64,000 bases of DNA from Tillus elongatus (taxonomy: Eukaryota; Arthropoda; Insecta; Coleoptera; Cleridae). Shown in pieces: positions 57,155 to 64,000 of this stretch. Every line of letters begins with the position of its first letter. Position 1 is the stretch's first letter. The stretch spans positions 31,229,094-31,293,093 of the forward strand of contig OZ023267.1 of the NCBI GenBank assembly GCA_964006375.1, given 5' to 3'. The position numbers and the translations under genes are program-made. Under the pieces are notes generated by a model, which did no database searches, was not told where the DNA came from, and saw only the letters and a program-made list of their open reading frames with translations.

Positions 57155-59176
57155 CTAAGTTGCACCCCTGAGAAATTATAGGCCTTTAAAGTGGGGTTTC
57201 TAATTTCGAAAAAAATCAATATCTCAGTTGTGCTTGAACCGAGGATAACTAAATTTGGTACACGTTTTGAATGTACCAAGGGAAATGATCTGCAGTGCTT
57301 CAATCAAAGCATTTTAAAAGGTTGACAAGTGATGATTCACCCTTAAAATGTCACAGAATTTTTCAACCTACTGGCGAATTTAAAAAATTATTACATCACT
57401 TTATGGGTAATTTAATTCTAAGACTTTTATTACTCTTATTAGTTTTTAAAAAACTTTGTCGTTTTCAACAAAATTCCGAATAACTAAATACACGTATTAG
57501 AGCTGTTCTTTAAAATCATCGTAAATTCAAACGTCGGCTATGAAATTTAACGTCAGACTTGACAATCAGGAAAATAAGTCATTTTATTTTAGTAATAATT
57601 GCTGAGCGTGGTGAAAATGGCTGGGAAGTTTTCATTTAGCGAAAAAGTTGACATGCTATTAGTGTTAGGTTTCTGTGAAGGAAACTACAGAAGAAGTGTT
57701 GAAGAATATCCGAGAAGATCTCCTAATCGTGTAATCCCCCATAGAGAAACTTTTGCCAATGTTGAAAGACGGGCTCGACAAACAGGGAAGTTTTTCAGTC
57801 ACTCGAGAACGTGCAACTGCGACCAGGGCACAAGACGAAGAATACATTTTGAATACAATTTACCCACATATTAGGACTAACAATCTCGACAAACTGGTAC
57901 CTCGCAAACGTCTGTTCACCGACTAATAAGACGTAATCTACTGCACCCATATCATATCCAAAATGCGCAAGACTTGTTACCGGAAGATTTGGTTAAACGA
58001 CTGAGTTTCTGTCAGTTCATTTTCCATCAAGAAATTAATTTTCAAAAGAAAATTCTTTTTACTGACGAGGCTTGTTTCACCTGCAGAGGTATTATAAATG
58101 TACATAACCATCATGAATATTCTGACGTAAACCCTCATTTAGTAACTCCGCGACATTTTGAACGCGAGTTTAAAATAAATGTTTGGATCGGTATTATTAA
58201 TCGATATTTAATTGATGCACTTATTTGACCGAATCGATTAAATATCGAAACTTATTTATAATTTGTCTATAACAATCTACCGGATCTACTCGACAAGGTG
58301 CCTCTACAACTTAGACTGAAATATTGGTGTATGCACGATGGAGCACCGCCTCATTTTCGTATTGCTGTTAGAGACTATTTAAGCCACCAGTATCCATAAA
58401 ATGGATTGGTAGAGGAAATAATTGCCCACAAGTTTGGCCTCTACGATCGCCAGACCTCAACAAATGTGACTACTTTCTTTGGAGAATGTTAAAATCATTC
58501 GTGTATTCCTCGCCAATTGCGTGTCAAGCCAAATTGTGGAAACGCATTACACATAAAAAAAAAACACTTATTAGAAATATTCAACAGTTGTTGGATAGAG
58601 TAAACTTCAATTTTCGGTGAAGAATAAACTTATGCCTGAGAGAGAATGATGATCATTTTGAACAATTTCTGTAATTTAGCGGTGCAAATGTTATGTTCTT
58701 TATATTGTTTAAGTTCTTTGTTTTTCTATTAAGTTATTCTTATTACAACTTTTTTCCTGGTTGGAAAGCCTGACGTTACACTTAATAGCCAACGTTTGAA
58801 TTTCCGATAATTTTAAATAACACAGCTCTAATAAGTGTATTTAGTTATTCGGAATTTTTTTGAAAACGACAAAGTCTTTAGAAAATCAATAGGAGTAATA
58901 AAAGTTTTGAAATTAAATTTCCCATAAAAAAATAATATTTTTTTAAATCCTCCAATAGATTAAAAAATTCTGTCACATTTTAAGGGCAAATTATCCCTTA
59001 CTACCCCTGTAAAATGCCTCAATTGGATTTTTATTACTGTAGATTATTGACCCTGGTATACTAAAACGTGTACTAAATTTAGTTCTTCTAAGTTCAAGCA
59101 TAACTAAGATATTGATTTTTTTAGAAATTAGAAACCCCAATTTGAAGGCCTATAGCTTCTCAGGGGTGCAACTTAG
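57155..59176 (+). mobile_element. D4: long-TIR DDE transposon
   Basis: Inverted arms of about 425 bp (57155-57577 and 58752-59176) start CTAAGTTGCACCCCTGAGAA and end with the complement, each flanked by TA (57153-57154, 59177-59178), the TA target duplication of Tc1/mariner-type elements. Arms share GTGGGGTTTCTAATTTCG-, GGATAACTAAATTTGGTAC- and TCGTTTTCAACAAAATTCCG-like blocks, diverged by roughly 10-15% by eye, so it is older than D3. It encodes a degraded transposase. Confidence 0.85.
57617..58674 (+). pseudogene. D4 transposase, several frameshifts
   Basis: Start MAGKFSFSEKVDMLLVLGFC opens a DUF4817-type helix-turn-helix (PNRVIPHRETFANVERRARQTGKF). The frame is lost at about 57800-57970, then LPEDLVKRLSFCQFI, the first catalytic box ILFTDEACFTCRGII, INVWIGIINRYLID, a stop, KYWCMHDGAPPHFRIAVRDYL (second Asp), another frame change near 58398, and SPDLNKCDYFLWRML (third Asp). 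The C-terminus ends at 58674. All three Asp codons survive, with about 37 residues between the second and third. Confidence 0.8.
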
Positions 59177-59179
59177 TAA

Positions 59180-59275
59180 GTACACTTGGAGAACACCCAA
59201 ATCACTACAACACATATTTCAGAGACCTTACGATCGTTTCGTTGACAATGTCAACATCTTCAGAGGAAGAAAATT
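59180..59275 (-). ncRNA. Penelope-tail copy 2 with hammerhead-like fold
   Basis: Minus strand: CTGAAGA, T, GTTGAC-ATT-GTCAAC, GAAACGATCGTA, AGGTCTCTGAAAT, as in copies 1 and 3. It lies directly left of the GIY-YIG frame, which reads on the plus strand and uses part of the same DNA as its first codons. Confidence 0.5.
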
Positions 59276-59502
59276 CCGGAATTTATGAGATTAGTTGCAA
59301 AGATTGCTATCTTAAATACGTGGGCCAAACTAGGAGAAACATAGCCACCAGATTTCGTGAACATCTCGCACAGTTACGATATAGTACGGTGGACAAATCA
59401 TGTGTGGCACAACATATATGGGATAATAACCACCACATTGACAAAAAAAATTTGAAACTTGTCAAAAATGTTATAGACATTAAACTATGCTTGTTTCATT
59501 AG
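59242..59502 (+). pseudogene. GIY-YIG endonuclease fragment of a Penelope-like element
   Basis: Frame with SGIYEISCKDCYLKYVGQTRRN (the GIY and YVG strands), TRFREHLAQLR (catalytic Arg region) and CVAQHIWDNNHHID. This is the C-terminal endonuclease domain of Penelope-like retroelements, which nicks target DNA for reverse transcription. The RT domain is absent on both sides. The first dozen residues come from the tail sequence, so the ATG at 59242 is probably not a true start. 86 codons, truncated at both ends. Confidence 0.8.
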
Positions 59503-59515
59503 AAAGTATTTTTAT

Positions 59516-60156
59516 ATTAAGGTATATTAAGAACAAAACTTCATTAAATCGTGCGGCACCTGTAATTTCAAGCCATTTATTTTCTCTTTGCATTTGACCG
59601 CTTCAATACTCCTAATTTGTCTGGTAGAATAATAAATTATTATCAATAACTCGACCGGTTTATACATATACTAATCTCTATGTTTGTCTCGACTTAAAGA
59701 GCTGGTCGGTTTGTTGTTATCAATGTAGTCAATATTAATACTTTCACGTAGAATTAAAATCAATATATATATAGTTTTTATGTAGTATTTTAGTTAAATT
59801 GTTTATCCTTTGTTAGAGTTAACATGGTGAGACAGACACCTGGGTTTTAGTTTACTATTTTTAAAAAAGATGAGTTGAGTTGATGTTGCTTATCTCACCA
59901 GATGTTCTTATCGGCATGAACCAATATCCACATAGTAAATTTCTAGATCGAAAGGAAACGTCCTGATTCTTTAAATAACTCTGGTCCTTTTAAACCTGTA
60001 TTAGATAAGGGTCATAAATTTGTCGACCAGAAGATTAAAGCAGGTCTCAGACCTAGTAGTTTCACTGCGCAATAAACAAACGATCGTTCTTGGACGACAA
60101 TTTTACTTCGGACTAGTTCGTTTACCTTGACACGATATAAATATACGGGATCTAGT
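59516..60156. other. Intergenic, nothing recognised
   Basis: AT-rich sequence with no repeat match in this window. Confidence 0.45.
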
Positions 60157-60981
<825 letters not shown>

Positions 60982-60994
60982 CTTTTTTTATGTT

Positions 60995-61135
60995 AGAATT
61001 TTCTTCCTCTGAAGATGTTGACATTGTCAACGAAACGATCGTAAGGTCTCTGAAATGTGTGTTATGGTGATTTGGGTGTTATCCAAGTGTACTTATTAGT
61101 GCTCATCACCGGTTCCAGTTTTCACATGGTGCAAC
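60995..61135 (+). ncRNA. Penelope-tail copy 3 with hammerhead-like fold
   Basis: Plus strand: TTCCT, CTGAAGA, T, GTTGAC-ATT-GTCAAC, GAAACGATCGTA, AGGTCTCTGAAAT, then GGTGATTTGGGTGTTATCC and AGTGCTCATCACCGG. The outer stem can re-form as ATTTTC with GAAAT beyond an internal loop, as in type-I hammerheads. Confidence 0.5.
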
Positions 61136-61144
61136 TTAGTATAG

Positions 61145-61950
61145 AGGTAGGTTGCGTTAGATCACAATATTTCGGGTTCCCCTACATGCCCCTGCTCTCT
61201 GTCGGTTCTTATGCGAAACACTCTGCATAAAATAAATTTTATAACATTATGTGTTACTTGGAGCTGTTGTGACATATAAATATCAGTCCATTCTGCAATC
61301 TTTTCGATACTATGTATATGTATGAACAAAGAAACAGCAAAAGCGAACACGTAAGCTCACATAATCAAAGAAAATCGATACCGTATCAAAGAGAGCAGAC
61401 AATTAAATGAAATAATAAGGTTGCTATTCGAATCACGTTTTATCCACCTAGTAAATTTCTTTTCATAGAGTACGAAATTGTTAACCTTTTAACTTGCTCG
61501 GAAATATAGGGATGCTTTTAGTATAAAACCGATGCTTTTGCTGAATTTAACCATTCACAGACCGAAACGAATAAAATTGAATTACCATTGTCTAATTTGT
61601 GGCGCCTTGTTTTAGTAGCTTGAGCAACCAGTATAAACGTGTGTATAATGCGAGATCACATAAAAGGCTTCGCAGCGTTCGAATGTCATTGCTGGAGGTA
61701 TATTTAACCAAATGTGATTCGAAATACAGGGTATCTAAGGAGGAAAGCAACCTTCTACTAATAAATACAAATGTAGTTGGTGCTCATTCGTTGATTGTTG
61801 TTGCCCTTACTTGGTGAAACTGGTTCATACTACATACAGACAGAGTTTAAGGAGCGGAGGATATTTTAAGGAATAAACTCGTCGAACTAGGCGAATGTAG
61901 ACATAGGTAACGGTATAATTATAACTTTTAATAAACTCACATATATGCAA
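61145..61950. other. Repeat flank then intergenic DNA
   Basis: 61131-61290 is the reverse of the composite flank at 56885-57154 and includes the D4-type end (GTGCAACTTAGTA). The rest has no recognised feature. Confidence 0.5.
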
Positions 61951-64000
61951 ATTGCTAGAGAAGATGGTCAACCGAAGACTGTTATGGTTTCTAGATCATC
62001 ACGGACATCTTAACCGGCACCAATCGGGGTTCCTACCGAATCGCAGTACCCTAGACAATCTCCCCTGTCTCCAGTCAGAAGTACTTGATGCTTTCGCTCA
62101 CCGTCAAAAAGTAGTAGCTGTTTTCTTCGACATGGAACACGCTTTTGACACCGTCTGGAGAAAGGGCATTTTACAAAAATTATCAAGGTGGGGGAGTTAG
62201 CGGCAATACACTCATATTTATTAGTAACTTCCTTACTGACCGAAATTTTAGAGTAAAAGTAAACAATACCCTATCAGACACATACAACTTACAAAATGGT
62301 GTCCCCCAAGGCTCAGTCCTCATCCCAACACGGTTTAACGTCGCAATCAACGACATACTGGACACCATTCGAAGCCCGGTCAGGGCAAACTTATATTCAG
62401 ATGACTTAGTTATTTACTGCAGAGGGAAAAATGTCATATCGACCTGCAAACTTATCCAAAATGCCATCCGAAAATTGGAAGTGTGGTCCGATCATAGCGG
62501 CGTCAATTTCTCCTCCACCAAAACCAAATTTATGATATTCTCAAAAAAATGCGACAATTCTGTCACATGTGCCCCCAAAATCAGAGGAATGTCGTTGGAA
62601 GAAGTCAAGGCACATAAATTTTTGGGCATAACGTTTGATTCTAAACTAAGTTGGAAGATTCATGTCAACCAACTCAAAGCTGACTGTATAAAGGCGCTTG
62701 GCCTTTTGAGAGCTCTAGCACATCAGAACTGGGGTGCCCATGAGACAGGGCTGCTCTCCATTTTTAGGTCCTTAATTAGATCAAAAATTGAATACTGCCA
62801 AATTATCTATGCAACGGCAACAAAATCAGCTCTGAAACCTCTGGATGTGATTGTAAATCATGCCTTAAGGATAATAACAGGAGCGTTCCGAACAAGCCCT
62901 ACAGACAGCCTCTATCGAGAATGTGGAGAAAGACCCCTCTGGCTGCGAAGAGAAGCAGCGCTACTACAATATTCGGCGAAAATTTCGGCAGACTCAAAAA
63001 ACCCAGTTTACCATCTAGTATCTCAGTCGGATACCAACAGATCTCAGAATAACTCCCTTGTGCCACTATCGATTGTTCAACATATCAGAGGATATCGCCA
63101 AACACTCAATTTCAGCGAAACATCACCGCTGCGAAATGGACAAATACCGCCATGGATTATTAGATTACCAGATACAGACACCAGTCTCACAACTTGTAAC
63201 ATAAACTCCTTGCCTACCGACAGTGTGATGAATAGACTATTTCAGGATACTATATCACAATATAAATTTGACCTGATCATGTATACTGACGGATCAAAGA
63301 GCACACGGGGTGTAGGAAGCGGTGTTATATCTCCCCTCAAAACAGAGGCGTATCACCTATCATCCGAGTGTAGCAGTTACACAGCAGAGTTATTTGCCAT
63401 AAAGAGGGCAGTCCACACATTCATCGACTTCCCATACAAAAATGCTTTAGTGTGCACAGACTCTTTAACCTCTATTAATTCACTTGCATCGCTTTATGCA
63501 AGAAACCCTATAGTAATTCAAATACAAGAAAGCGTCCACGATCTTTATCATGCTGGCAAGTCAATCACACTGATCTGGACGCCTTCCCACAGAGGCATTT
63601 TAGGCAATGAAAATGCTGACGAATGCTCACGGAATGCGATACTAGAAAAGACAATAATACTCATACAAACCCATTCAGACCTTATTGCCAATATTAAAGG
63701 AAGTTCTAAAGCCAAATGGCAAACCTACTGGTCATCCCTTGACAACAAACTTTTGCAAGATCGAAACATCAGTGACCCTAAAGACGCTCCAAAGTCTAAC
63801 ACGCAGGAAAGAAGTCGCTATCAGAAGAACTCGTATTGGCCATTGTAAGTTCACCCATGGATACCTACTTATCCAGCAACAACAACCTCAATGTGAAATA
63901 TGTGACAGAGTGATTACTGTTAACCATGTGCTTCAAGAATCTCCACTATATATCAATCCAAGACTCGAACACCTAAATGGAAAAACACTAGCCCAAATTC
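61950..64000 (+). pseudogene. I-like LINE: RT, RNase H and Cys-rich tail, runs off window
   Basis: Starts 5'-truncated within RT (LEKMVNRRLLWFL, HQSGFLPNRSTLDNL, VVAVFFDMEHAFDTVW). A frame change occurs in a G-run at about 62189, then NGVPQGSVL, catalytic LYSDDLVIY, FLGITFDSKLSWKIH, SKIEYCQIIYATATKS and ITGAF. RNase H: MYTDGSKSTRGVGSGV, TAELFAIKRA, VCTDSLTSI and WTPSHRGILGNENADE. Another frame change near 63785 leads into the C-terminal zinc motif (IGHCKFTHGYLL, CEICDRVITVNHVLQES), in which the last Cys reads Ser. RT plus RNase H points to the I superfamily. RT and RNase H frames are long and clean, so the copy is fairly young. Confidence 0.87.

Overview
This window is eukaryotic and almost certainly from an insect: AT-rich, intron-bearing, with no bacterial gene organisation, and filled with transposable-element families typical of arthropods. 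I found no gene I would confidently call a host gene. Nearly every recognisable protein is a retroelement polyprotein or a DDE transposase, most of them broken by frameshifts, stops, deletions or nested insertions. A 200-base N gap (27904-28103) shows this is a draft scaffold.

Layout. 390-3042: a DNA element with long terminal inverted repeats (TIRs), hit by a LINE-A copy. About 4.1-9.2 kb and 13.8-16.5 kb: a repeat family here called R (about 0.7-1.6 kb units with a 5' hairpin, an internal (TA)n and a conserved 3' end), partly in tandem. 10.2-13.66 kb: a decayed Ty3/Gypsy copy (G1) cut off by (TA)n. 17.2-18.3 kb: a decayed DDE transposase (D2). 20.49-24.36 kb: a young Gypsy element (G2) with near-identical LTRs but most of its integrase deleted. 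27.05-28.98 kb: a LOA/R1-like LINE, minus strand. 30.6-31.5 kb: LINE-A. 32.2-36.0 kb: a three-level nest (LINE-A, LINE-B, TIR element T4). 39.4-41.4 kb: LINE-A. 42.57-52.70 kb: one (TA)n tract split by a DUF4817-type DDE transposon (D3) and by an errantivirus-like endogenous retrovirus (ERV) with gag, pol and env and LTRs that look identical. 53.99-54.34 kb: a tRNA-derived SINE with a target-site duplication. 54.35-56.87 kb: the longest LINE-A copy. 57.16-59.18 kb: a second long-TIR DDE transposon (D4). 59.24-59.50 kb: a Penelope-type GIY-YIG fragment. 60.16-60.98 kb: another R unit. 61.95-64.0 kb: an I-like LINE with RNase H, running off the window.

How the parts relate. The same few families recur: five LINE-A copies, eight R copies plus a partial one, three copies of a tail sequence that folds like a hammerhead ribozyme, and four DDE transposase copies. 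(TA)n tracts sit inside R units and in turn serve as landing sites for LTR elements and a DDE element. The youngest events appear to be the ERV and G2. R units, G1 and D2 are older.
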